DNA of 9,795 bases, taken from assembly GCA_002714565.1 (NCBI GenBank), contig PAXU01000057.1, forward strand, positions 30,450 to 40,244, given 5' to 3'. The notes below the pieces were generated by a model. The model searched no databases, had not been told where the DNA came from, and saw only the letters and a program-made list of their open reading frames with translations. The position numbers and the translations under genes are program-made. This document shows, piece by piece, positions 1-6,059 of this stretch. The DNA is from Rhodopirellula sp. GTDB lineage: Bacteria > Planctomycetota > Planctomycetia > Pirellulales > Pirellulaceae. Within the stretch, counting starts at the first letter, position 1, and every line of letters begins with the position of its first letter.

Positions 1-290
1 GGCAGCTTTCCGATAACGCTGCCATCACTTGTATTGATTTGATAAATACCGAGCGCCGAGATTATCAGAGCCACGGCAGCAATTAACCAAAAAGTGGAGA
101 AATCCAGTAAGGACAATAAACCAACAATGGATGAGGCTAAAGCGCACAACGCAATGCGACTGACGACACGATATTGCTTTAGGAATTCTGCCTGACGCGG
201 ATCAAGTGACTTGTCGCTTTCAGATATAGGATCATCCTGCAGTTGCTCGTCTTGGATAAATGACTCGTCTTGTAAATCTTCAGTCGCCAT
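1..290 (-). CDS. Small membrane protein, N-terminal part (runs off left edge)
   Basis: This is a reverse-strand frame that opens with ATG at 290 and stays open to the window edge, giving 96 complete codons. The first ~40 residues are acidic and hydrophilic (rich in Asp, Glu, Gln). They are followed by two hydrophobic segments, about residues 44-62 and 65-83, separated by a very short turn, which suggests a helical hairpin in the inner membrane with a cytoplasmic N-terminus. After the second helix comes a polar stretch (NTSDGSVIGKL) like the loop that precedes the next helix in DUF4190-type small membrane proteins of planctomycetes. That family assignment is a weak recollection. A clear Shine-Dalgarno is absent; a GGAAA lies about 12 bases upstream. 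The gene is co-directional with the 518-2035 gene, 227 bp downstream of its stop codon, so joint transcription is possible but not shown. Function unknown. Confidence 0.72.
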   Translation of the reverse strand, partial: MATEDLQDESFIQDEQLQDDPISESDKSLDPRQAEFLKQYRVVSRIALCALASSIVGLLSLLDFSTFWLIAAVALIISALGIYQINTSDGSVIGKL

Positions 291-517
291 TACTACATAT
301 TTCCAACGGTAATTTATCTACTCTACACACGTATAGCGGTTCATTTGGTTGTCCTGCCAGGGCACGGTTTCGCCATGAAACCATGTGCCACACCTTCCAA
401 TTGCCCATACAACACTACGACATTTCCATACATGAAATTCAATTACAGCTATAGGAACTAGATGTGTGCAAAATTTATAGCCGTAGAGCCGACATGATTG
501 CTACAACACGAACTGAC
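291..517. other. Gene-free gap containing one strong hairpin
   Basis: This stretch separates the stop codon of the CPFC-protein gene from the start of the next reverse-strand gene. I find no convincing coding frame: a 64-codon forward frame at 260-454 lies partly antisense to the small membrane protein and has no protein-like character. No tRNA or other known RNA is recognisable. The only structure seen is the inverted repeat at 361-389, listed separately. Confidence 0.6.
361..389 (-). other. Imperfect hairpin, possible RNA structure or transcript-end element
   Basis: GGCAC followed by GGTTTC (361-371) pairs with GAAACC and GTGCC (377-389), leaving a 5-base loop (372-376) and a 2-base bulge (383-384). 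That is 11 base pairs, many of them GC. In the direction of transcription of the flanking genes (reverse), it lies about 130 bases after the CPFC-gene stop and about 70 bases before the start of the next gene. No T-run follows on either strand, so it is not a classic intrinsic terminator. It could protect or process an mRNA 3' end, act in the leader of the downstream gene, or be a protein-binding palindrome. Strand is assigned from the flanking genes only. Confidence 0.45.
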
Positions 518-2035
518 TTACACGTTGGATGGCCCAGCGAGAATTCGCCATTGTAGCAGCAGAATACCGGCAGCTACTAAAAGTGGTACGCCAACAGTTG
601 TCCATAAGTTCGAATTATCCGCCACTTGCCGCGTGGGAATGTTCGAAGCAGCATGATCTGAACGTGCGTTATCCGTTGACTCCGCATCTATGCTTGCAAC
701 AAGATTACTCGTTTTCGACGATTCGACCACTTCGGCTTCCTCATCAACTCCTGGCAAATCTACACTCGTCTGTGTCGTTGTTGCATCAACCGTGGGCACC
801 GTGGATGTGGATTCATCACTTACGCTTGTGTCTGAAGCTGAAGTCTTACGACCTTCGGATGTTGCTCCGGGGCCAGGTGCACCGCCAGCAGCACCAAACG
901 GGAAGAACGTATTGGCACGTCGCACAGCTGCTGGATCAATTTTCTCCAATGCCTTGATCTGTTTCTCTGCAATCGGAAGCGGGCAATGTCTCAGATAATT
1001 CACAACGGGTACGCGCACCCAGCTAGTTTCTTCATCCGCGTCCTTGAACAGCTTTACCAGCCGATCAACATGTGACCAGTCTTCCCAACGAGCAAGATCC
1101 GGAATAACCAAATCTGCTAGCTGTGGACGATCCAGCATATATGACATCGCTACTAGTATCCGTTTGCGTGGAATAATGTCCGCTTCAGTTCCGTGGAATC
1201 GGAGTGCCATGATTGCGGCATACGTGTCAGCGTATTCAGATTTCCTGTTCTTAAGGAATTGCTCTTCGATCAGAGGCAAACCTTCTGAACCCTTCAGGGT
1301 AAGATAGCAACCAATCAATGCATCCAGACCACGTTTCTGCTTCCGGTCTGTTGAGCGAATCATGTCTTCAAGCATTCCGACATCATTCTTGTCGCCACAC
1401 ACGCCGAGCATCGTTAAGTACAATCGACGTCGACTTGCAGGAATCTCTACATCTGCGATCCACTTTATCAACTGTGCTTTGTCCATTTCGCCTTTGATCG
1501 CCTTGACAGCGCTGTATGGTGACTTGGCAAACTCGTCATATGCATCCATTGCGAGTGCTTCTTCGTCATCTTCCAAGTGTTTCTGGAAGAAGAGTAGTCT
1601 CTGTTTTGGATCTTTAGGTAAGGCCAGAACCAGTTTTAGATAGTCCTTTGTGCGATCTGAAATCTTAAGTGGTGTCGACCACATTACGTTTGGAGGATCA
1701 ACGCCAAGCACGAGGAACTCACTGCCAATCTTAGCTTCGCCAAAGAAAATAGCGCGAACCACTTTGGACGTGAAAACCTGATCACCTTTAATGATCTCTA
1801 TGATTTCAAATTCCGCCTTGGGAATCTCCTGACCTTCAGAAAGACGCGTTCCAGGCTTAATGGGCGGTGCTGGCTTAACCAATCTTGCATAAACAGCGAC
1901 ATCCATCGCTTCAATGCTCTCGGCAAACGTCTGTGAAGTTGCCTGGCAAAACGGGCACGCATTTGCGGCACGCTGCACAAAACAAAGTCCAGCGATCAAT
2001 GAAAACGCTAACGTTGCATCGACAAGTCGTTTCAT
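518..2035 (-). CDS. Planctomycete secreted, membrane-anchored CPFC protein of unknown function
   Basis: This is a 505-residue protein. Residues 1-26 form a signal peptide (MKRL start, hydrophobic core, Ala-Asn-Ala before Cys27), so the mature protein would begin at the C27-P-F-C30 motif. Residues ~45-115 look beta-rich with the pattern VAVYARLV, FEIIEIIKG and a short GEAKIG turn, loosely like the NTR/TIMP-type fold; this is inference. Residues ~140-375 are helical and repeat-like (HEAT-like by eye), with the strongly conserved-looking stretches SRRRLYLTMLGVCG and YADTYAAIMALRFHGTEAD. Residues ~382-474 are a low-complexity linker rich in Gly, Ser, Thr, Asp and Glu. A hydrophobic helix at ~477-496 ends the protein. 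The likely topology is an extracytoplasmic body anchored at its C-terminus. I recognise the family as widespread in Planctomycetes but know no assigned function. The ATG at 2035 is preferred to a GTG at 2053 because it follows GAGGG by 8 bases and begins a proper signal peptide. Confidence 0.88.
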   Translation of the reverse strand: MKRLVDATLAFSLIAGLCFVQRAANACPFCQATSQTFAESIEAMDVAVYARLVKPAPPIKPGTRLSEGQEIPKAEFEIIEIIKGDQVFTSKVVRAIFFGEAKIGSEFLVLGVDPPNVMWSTPLKISDRTKDYLKLVLALPKDPKQRLLFFQKHLEDDEEALAMDAYDEFAKSPYSAVKAIKGEMDKAQLIKWIADVEIPASRRRLYLTMLGVCGDKNDVGMLEDMIRSTDRKQKRGLDALIGCYLTLKGSEGLPLIEEQFLKNRKSEYADTYAAIMALRFHGTEADIIPRKRILVAMSYMLDRPQLADLVIPDLARWEDWSHVDRLVKLFKDADEETSWVRVPVVNYLRHCPLPIAEKQIKALEKIDPAAVRRANTFFPFGAAGGAPGPGATSEGRKTSASDTSVSDESTSTVPTVDATTTQTSVDLPGVDEEAEVVESSKTSNLVASIDAESTDNARSDHAASNIPTRQVADNSNLWTTVGVPLLVAAGILLLQWRILAGPSNV

Positions 2036-2043
2036 TTTGGAAA

Positions 2044-2048
2044 CCCTC
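2044..2048 (-). promoter_or_regulatory. Ribosome binding site that fixes the start of the CPFC-protein gene
   Basis: On the reverse strand GAGGG stands 8 bases before the ATG at 2035. A GTG codon in the same frame at 2053 lies upstream of this site and would add six residues before the signal peptide, so the GAGGG supports the ATG. Confidence 0.6.
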
Positions 2049-2059
2049 AACACGCAAAT

Positions 2060-2088
2060 TGAATAACGCGTCTGTATAATTCTGACAA
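2060..2088 (-). promoter_or_regulatory. Candidate sigma-70-type promoter for the CPFC-protein gene
   Basis: Read on the reverse strand, TTGTCA (2083-2088, five of six matches to the -35 consensus) is followed after exactly 17 bases by TATTCA (2060-2065, a weak -10). A start near 2053 would give a short leader of about 17 bases that still contains the GAGGG ribosome binding site. The -10 is poor, so this is a candidate only. Confidence 0.33.
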
Positions 2089-2382
2089 GATTAGCGTCGC
2101 CGGCGGATTAATCACCGCGCGCACCGACACATAACTTACGTAACATACTTTATTTTAAGTTAAGAATGCATCGGTAAGGCAATATTTAACCAGACATTAT
2201 CCACTCGATTTATCACATTCAATACACTTTTTTAACTGCAAAAAACGTGCATTTACCGAAGAAAAATGGTGTAAAACCCAACTAATGCATCACTTAGCCC
2301 GTAAATCACGTATACAGTTTTATTTATTTTTGTTTATGCGAACTGATCCTGATTCAAGGTCTACAAGCTCATCCCCGCTCCG
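2089..2382. other. Gene-free divergent intergenic region
   Basis: This is the upstream region shared by the reverse-strand CPFC gene and the forward ABC-transporter operon; the full gap is 2036-2461. It is AT-rich, especially from about 2140 to 2340, and holds no plausible coding frame or recognisable RNA gene. Short palindromic elements are present: TTACGTAA (2136-2143), and TAACTTA (2132-2138) facing TAAGTTA (2156-2162). The octamer AATGCATC occurs twice, near 2165 and 2284. In such AT-rich DNA these may be chance. Confidence 0.55.
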
Positions 2383-2391
2383 TGCTATTAT
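2383..2391 (+). promoter_or_regulatory. Candidate extended -10 promoter of the ABC-transporter operon
   Basis: TGCTATTAT fits the extended -10 pattern TGn followed by a five-of-six match to TATAAT. No convincing -35 element stands 16-18 bases upstream, which is tolerated by extended -10 promoters in model bacteria. Transcription would start near 2398 and leave a leader of about 64 bases before the ATG at 2462. It is the best promoter-like string close to this gene, but unsupported by anything beyond the match. Confidence 0.3.
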
Positions 2392-2461
2392 GGGGTGAGA
2401 GCAGACCGTATCAGAAGTCTCTCGAACCAGCAAAGCCACTGCACTTAAAAAGCTCTCCTAA

Positions 2462-3163
2462 ATGCTCTTACAAATCCATGATCTAAAAAAGGCATATCTC
2501 CAGCCGGATGGTGAGGTGCTGCCTATTCTGGACATCCCTTCTTACGAGGTGGATAAGGGGGAGCAGGTGGTATTAATTGGAAGAAGCGGAGGCGGAAAAA
2601 CTACTTTCCTTCACTCCGTTGCTGGAATTACAACCGTTGATAGTGGACAAATCCTATTTGATTCAAATCCAATCCAAAGTCTACCTGAAGAGGCTCGGGA
2701 CAGATTCCGAGCAGATAATATCGGATACGTTTATCAAACCTTTAACCTGCTTAGCCCATTCACAGCATTAGAAAACGTCTTATTGGGTATGACGTTTTCC
2801 AAAGGGAAGGCGGATAAGGAATATGCCAATTGGCTGCTCGAACGAGTAGGTCTAAGTCACCGATTAACACATAAGCCGGATGCACTAAGTGTCGGCGAAC
2901 AACAACGCGTTGCTGTAGCCCGCGCACTGGCAAACAAACCAAAACTACTTCTTGCTGATGAACCTACGGCAAACATTGACCCGGCTAATCAACAAAGCAT
3001 CATCGATCTGATTCGTGAAACATGTAATGAGAATGACGTGGCGCTAATCATGGTCACTCATTCAATGGAAGTTGCTGACCAATTCGACCGGGTCGACAAA
3101 CTGGATGATATCAATGAGTTGGCGCCAGCCGTCACTGCAGCTACCGGAGGATCGCACGCATGA
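2462..3163 (+). CDS. LolD/MacB-type ABC transporter ATP-binding protein
   Basis: This 233-residue protein is a typical single-domain ABC ATPase. It should energise the FtsX-like permease encoded next and act on the cytoplasmic face of the inner membrane. Visible motifs in order are Walker A GRSGGGKT (40-47), Q-loop Gln92 in YVYQTFNLL, the signature LSVGEQQR (142-149), Walker B LLLADEP (162-168) followed by the D-loop region NIDP, and the switch His200 in MVTHS. The sequence YQTFNLLSPFTALENV is characteristic of the LolD/MacB/FtsE branch. The signature has Val and Glu where LSGGQ is usual. The last ~25 residues are a variable tail. The gene overlaps the permease gene by four bases (ATGA), so the two are almost certainly translated together. 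No clear Shine-Dalgarno precedes the ATG at 2462; the start is chosen because it gives the normal family N-terminus. The substrate cannot be told: lipoprotein release, peptide or other export are all possible. Confidence 0.93.
   Translation: MLLQIHDLKKAYLQPDGEVLPILDIPSYEVDKGEQVVLIGRSGGGKTTFLHSVAGITTVDSGQILFDSNPIQSLPEEARDRFRADNIGYVYQTFNLLSPFTALENVLLGMTFSKGKADKEYANWLLERVGLSHRLTHKPDALSVGEQQRVAVARALANKPKLLLADEPTANIDPANQQSIIDLIRETCNENDVALIMVTHSMEVADQFDRVDKLDDINELAPAVTAATGGSHA
3146..3150 (+). promoter_or_regulatory. Ribosome binding site of the permease gene
   Basis: A full GGAGG lies 9 bases before the permease ATG at 3160 and inside the last codons of the ATPase gene. It supports this start and a coupled reading of the two genes. 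Confidence 0.7.
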
Positions 3164-4671
3164 ACCTCTGGAACATTGCATACCGCAGTGTAAAGCAACG
3201 ACGATTGGCTTCGATGCTTACAAGCATCTCGATGGCGCTTGGCGTAACGCTTGTAGTAGCTGTCTTGACCATTTCCGGTGTCGTGAAGACGTCATTCGAG
3301 ACGAGCACATCGCTTGGTTACAACATGGTCGTCGGCGCCAAAGGTGGTGCTCTTCAACTAACGATGAACTCGGTGTTCTACCTGAGCGAGCCGATTGAGA
3401 ATATTCCGTATGAATATTACCTCGAGTTTCTACCTCTGGAACAACGTCAAGCCGCATATGAAAACTCGTATACCTATCAGGCAGTTTCTCAACAAGACGA
3501 GTTGCGCAATGTCGTCATTTCAACGACCGCCGCAACCGGTGGCCTAGCATCGTCCATTACTCAGGAAATACTAAACGACCATCTCGACCAACAACTAGAA
3601 CAAGTACTGCCATGGAAACGGCAAGGTAAGTTCTCCGCATTCACCGGATTGGTAATTCCACTTTGCCTAGGAGATTATTTCGGGACATTCCGAGTGATCG
3701 GAACCACTCCAGCATTATTTAACGAACTCAAATACGGTCCTCAAGCCGACCGCCAGTATACCTTTGCCGAGGGACACAACTTTGTAACCCATAGCGAGGA
3801 GCATGGATTTTATGAAGCCGTCGTTGGTGCAACGGTTGCTCGGGAAATGAACCTGACGCTCGGATCAGAGATTCAACCATCTCACGGTGCACAGAGCGGT
3901 GAAGTCCACGCGACAGCCTTTACCGTTGTCGGCATCCTCGACTCCACCGGTACTCCAAACGACCGCGGCGTATTCATCAACATCGAAGGGTTCTACCTGA
4001 TGGATGACCATGCCAAGCCGGTCGATCAGGAAGAAGATTTTCAAGGTGTCGAAGTGGACAAGACAGCACCGAATGGGTTGACGCTGGAAAATCGTGAAAT
4101 TACCTCGATGCTGTTGCTAACAGATAACCCGATTTTTGCCCCAAGCCTTGAGAACACGATAAACGAAGCGAATACTGCCCAGGCTGTATTCCCAATCAAG
4201 GAAATTTCGATATTGTTCGATAGCTTCGTCGATCCGGCTCGTGATTTATTGCTGGTAATTACTATCCTTGTATGTCTTGTTTCAGCGGTGAGCATCTTGG
4301 TCAGCATCTACAACACAATGAGTGAGCGACGCAAGGAAATTGCTATTTTGAGATCACTGGGTGCACGTCGAAACACGGTAATGTTCATCATTATGATCGA
4401 GTCATTCATCCTCTCCGCGTTTGGCGGCATCCTAGGATTCATTTGCGGACATGGCCTCATAACACTTGGTAGTGATGCAATTGAAGGTCGAACTGGCATC
4501 TCCATCGGGTTCTTTGAATTTGCTCCGCCACTGGGCATGAATCCTGAAACGATAATGGGTAGCGTCAGCCCGGAATTGATGATCATCCCAGGCATGATCC
4601 TACTGAGCGTCGTTGCAGGTATTCTGCCTGCAATCTCCGCTTACCGTACAGACGTCTCGCAAAGTCTCTAG
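3160..4671 (+). CDS. FtsX/MacB-type ABC transporter permease
   Basis: This is a 503-residue inner-membrane protein and the partner of the ATPase just upstream (4-bp overlap). The architecture is the usual four-helix MacB/LolC type: cytoplasmic N-terminus NLWNIAYRSVKQRR, a first membrane helix at about 20-42, a large extracytoplasmic domain at about 45-360, then three helices at about 363-384, 407-436 and 473-495. Between the second and third helix is the classic family motif NTMSERRKEIAILRSLGARR (385-404), the cytoplasmic coupling region that contacts the ATPase. Just after the first helix is NMVVGAKGGALQLTMNSVFY; I recall similar VGAKG-LQL strings in one subgroup of FtsX-like permeases, but cannot assign a substrate from it. 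Such transporters usually work as mechanotransmission pumps on lipoproteins, peptides or small molecules in the periplasm. No membrane-fusion (HlyD-like) protein or outer-membrane partner is encoded in the window. Confidence 0.92.
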   Translation: MNLWNIAYRSVKQRRLASMLTSISMALGVTLVVAVLTISGVVKTSFETSTSLGYNMVVGAKGGALQLTMNSVFYLSEPIENIPYEYYLEFLPLEQRQAAYENSYTYQAVSQQDELRNVVISTTAATGGLASSITQEILNDHLDQQLEQVLPWKRQGKFSAFTGLVIPLCLGDYFGTFRVIGTTPALFNELKYGPQADRQYTFAEGHNFVTHSEEHGFYEAVVGATVAREMNLTLGSEIQPSHGAQSGEVHATAFTVVGILDSTGTPNDRGVFINIEGFYLMDDHAKPVDQEEDFQGVEVDKTAPNGLTLENREITSMLLLTDNPIFAPSLENTINEANTAQAVFPIKEISILFDSFVDPARDLLLVITILVCLVSAVSILVSIYNTMSERRKEIAILRSLGARRNTVMFIIMIESFILSAFGGILGFICGHGLITLGSDAIEGRTGISIGFFEFAPPLGMNPETIMGSVSPELMIIPGMILLSVVAGILPAISAYRTDVSQSL

Positions 4672-4714
4672 ACGCTGAGAAAGTGGCGCAACTCATTGCA
4701 AGGTAGGAATCCTG

Positions 4715-4762
4715 AGCTTTCAAAGCTGCATTCGAGTGTTCCTTGATGTCGAACCTGACATC
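4715..4762 (+). other. Two short inverted repeats between the permease gene and smpB
   Basis: In the 126-bp gap there is a near-perfect palindrome of 13 bases (AGCTTT, one base, AAAGCT; 4715-4727). A second inverted repeat follows (GATGTC 4745-4750, six-base loop, GACATC 4757-4762). Neither is GC-rich or followed by a T-run, so they are not convincing intrinsic terminators. They could mark the boundary between the transporter genes and smpB, or be chance. No promoter with two good boxes was found here. Confidence 0.3.
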
Positions 4763-4797
4763 TAACAACGAAAAGCCATTTGTTTTACGATTTACTC

Positions 4798-5298
4798 ATG
4801 GGCAAGAAGAACAAAAAGAAAAAGACAGCCGGGCAGTCGGAAAATCCGAACTACAAGCCCATTGCCGAGAACCGTAAAGCGCGGCACAAGTATCAGGTAC
4901 TCGATACGCTCGAGTGCGGTCTGGCACTTATCGGCAGCGAAGTGAAAAGCTTGCGCCTCAACCGTGTTTCGCTGGACGAAGCTTATGCCAGAGTCCAAAA
5001 CCGCGAAGTTTGGCTGGTCGGTTGCGATATTCCTGAATACAAGCAAGCAAGCCAAATGAACCATGCTCCGAAGCGACCGCGCAAGCTACTGATGCATCAA
5101 AGTGAAATCCGCAAATTCGCCGGACAGGCTCATGAAAATGGCCTGACCCTCGTCCCTCTAAAAATGTATTTCAATCACCGTGGAATCGCCAAATGCCTCG
5201 TTGGCCTCTGCCGCGGCAAGAAAACTCATGATAAACGTGAAGCGCTGAAGAAAGCTGATACACAACGTGGCCTTCAGCGGGCGATGCGTAGAAGATAG
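4798..5298 (+). CDS. smpB: SsrA-binding protein SmpB
   Basis: SmpB binds tmRNA (SsrA), delivers its alanyl-charged form to ribosomes stalled on broken mRNAs, and is needed for trans-translation. From ATG at 4798 the protein has 166 residues, close to the usual 150-165. It shows the family hallmarks: a basic N-terminus (GKKNKKKK), an IAENRKARHKY region, LECGLALIGSEVKSLR, the VSLDEAYARV segment, the MHQSEI motif and LVPLKMYF. It ends with GLCRGKKTHDKREALKKAD and the basic C-terminal tail that inserts into the mRNA channel. A TTG at 4780 would add six residues; it is not preferred because GKKN-type basic starts are normal and neither start has a good Shine-Dalgarno. The gene is followed after 20 bp by the lipB-like gene, so they are probably co-transcribed, a link of convenience rather than of function. 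No ssrA gene is visible in the window. Confidence 0.95.
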   Translation: MGKKNKKKKTAGQSENPNYKPIAENRKARHKYQVLDTLECGLALIGSEVKSLRLNRVSLDEAYARVQNREVWLVGCDIPEYKQASQMNHAPKRPRKLLMHQSEIRKFAGQAHENGLTLVPLKMYFNHRGIAKCLVGLCRGKKTHDKREALKKADTQRGLQRAMRRR

Positions 5299-5318
5299 TC
5301 TGGAAGCGGTTGAGACCT

Positions 5319-6056
5319 ATGCGGAATTTCAAAGATAGCCGTGTAATGTTTCACCTGCTTGGAACAGTCAAATACGACCTGGTTAACCAACTTCAAAAAC
5401 AGATCGTTAATCTCTCGACGTTTTCAACTGCCATTAATCCTCGTCAAATAACCGTGCTTCTTTGTGAACATGATCCCGTTGTAACTGTTGGCTACTCCGG
5501 ATCACGATCGCACATTCGTCTTAAAGCAGAACAACTCCAAAAGCAGAACTTAAGAACGCAGTGGGTAAACCGTGGTGGGGGCTGCTTCCTACATGGTGAA
5601 GGACAACTTTGTGTTTACCCGATTGTGCCACTCAGCACGTTCTCCGCATCAACCAAAGCGATTACGCGACTGCTACGTGATGCAGTACGTTCCGGCCTCG
5701 AAGAAATCGACTATCAAACGACCACCTACAAATCCAATAGAGCTGTTTGGGGACGAACCGGAGCTGTTGCAACGGTTGGAGTAGGCAAACACGAAGATAT
5801 GAGCACTCATGGAGCATATATCAATGTGAATCCGCAGATGAAGCACTTTGGATATATCGATAGCGTGACAAAATTACCAGAGGGTCAAGCCAAGCAGACA
5901 TTGTCATGTCTGCTGGCCGAAAGACGTCGTGCTGTTAGAATGTCGCAAGTAAGATCTGCGCTAATTGAAAGTGTTGGTCATGCCTTTGGTTGTGAAGATT
6001 ATCACATAACAACCGGACACCCCGAACTGAGAAGGATGGTCTCAACAGAGCATTAA
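5319..6056 (+). CDS. lipB: LipB-like octanoyltransferase with substituted catalytic residues
   Basis: LipB moves octanoate from acyl carrier protein to a lysine of lipoate-dependent enzymes, the step before LipA. From ATG 5319 the protein has 245 residues. Family features are clear: NRGGGCFLHGEGQLCVYPI (84-102, matching RGG..-HGpGQL..YP), RAVWGRTGAVATVGV (141-155), THGAYINV (163-170) and a C-terminal FGCEDYHITTGHPELRRM. However, by hand alignment with E. coli and M. tuberculosis LipB, the catalytic Lys (KIAaIG) falls on Ala149, and the catalytic Cys (PCG, 19 residues after the His of the HG motif) falls on Val183. Another Cys (197) lies 14 residues further on. The protein may be inactive, use another mechanism, or belong to a divergent planctomycete branch. 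The reading frame is intact and lipA follows after 3 bp, which argues for a working gene. Start codons TTG 5310 and ATG 5346 are also possible; ATG 5319 has no strong ribosome binding site. Confidence 0.83.
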   Translation: MRNFKDSRVMFHLLGTVKYDLVNQLQKQIVNLSTFSTAINPRQITVLLCEHDPVVTVGYSGSRSHIRLKAEQLQKQNLRTQWVNRGGGCFLHGEGQLCVYPIVPLSTFSASTKAITRLLRDAVRSGLEEIDYQTTTYKSNRAVWGRTGAVATVGVGKHEDMSTHGAYINVNPQMKHFGYIDSVTKLPEGQAKQTLSCLLAERRRAVRMSQVRSALIESVGHAFGCEDYHITTGHPELRRMVSTEH

Positions 6057-6059
6057 GCT

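Noticed and set aside
260..454. Forward open frame of 64 codons at the left end
   Set aside because: It overlaps the start of the reverse-strand membrane protein, has no ribosome binding site and its translation has no protein-like pattern.
529..998. Two overlapping forward frames of 142 and 102 codons
   Set aside because: Both are antisense to the Ser/Thr-rich linker and nearby body of the CPFC protein, whose frame has a signal peptide, anchor and family features; they are shadows.
2036..2053. Upstream GTG start for the CPFC-protein gene
   Set aside because: It would place the ribosome binding site inside the coding region and add six residues ahead of a complete signal peptide.
2075..2080. 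Perfect TATAAT on the forward strand as the promoter of the ABC operon
   Set aside because: There is no -35 at the right distance, and the next forward gene is about 380 bases away; the string lies within the spacer of the reverse-strand candidate promoter.
4780..4797. TTG start six codons upstream for smpB
   Set aside because: No ribosome binding site supports it, and the ATG at 4798 begins the usual short basic N-terminus of SmpB.
5907..5909. Cys197 of the LipB homologue as the ordinary catalytic Cys
   Set aside because: It lies 14 residues beyond the aligned PCG position, in the region that matches the later TSL segment; it can only be proposed as a substitute, not as the normal residue.
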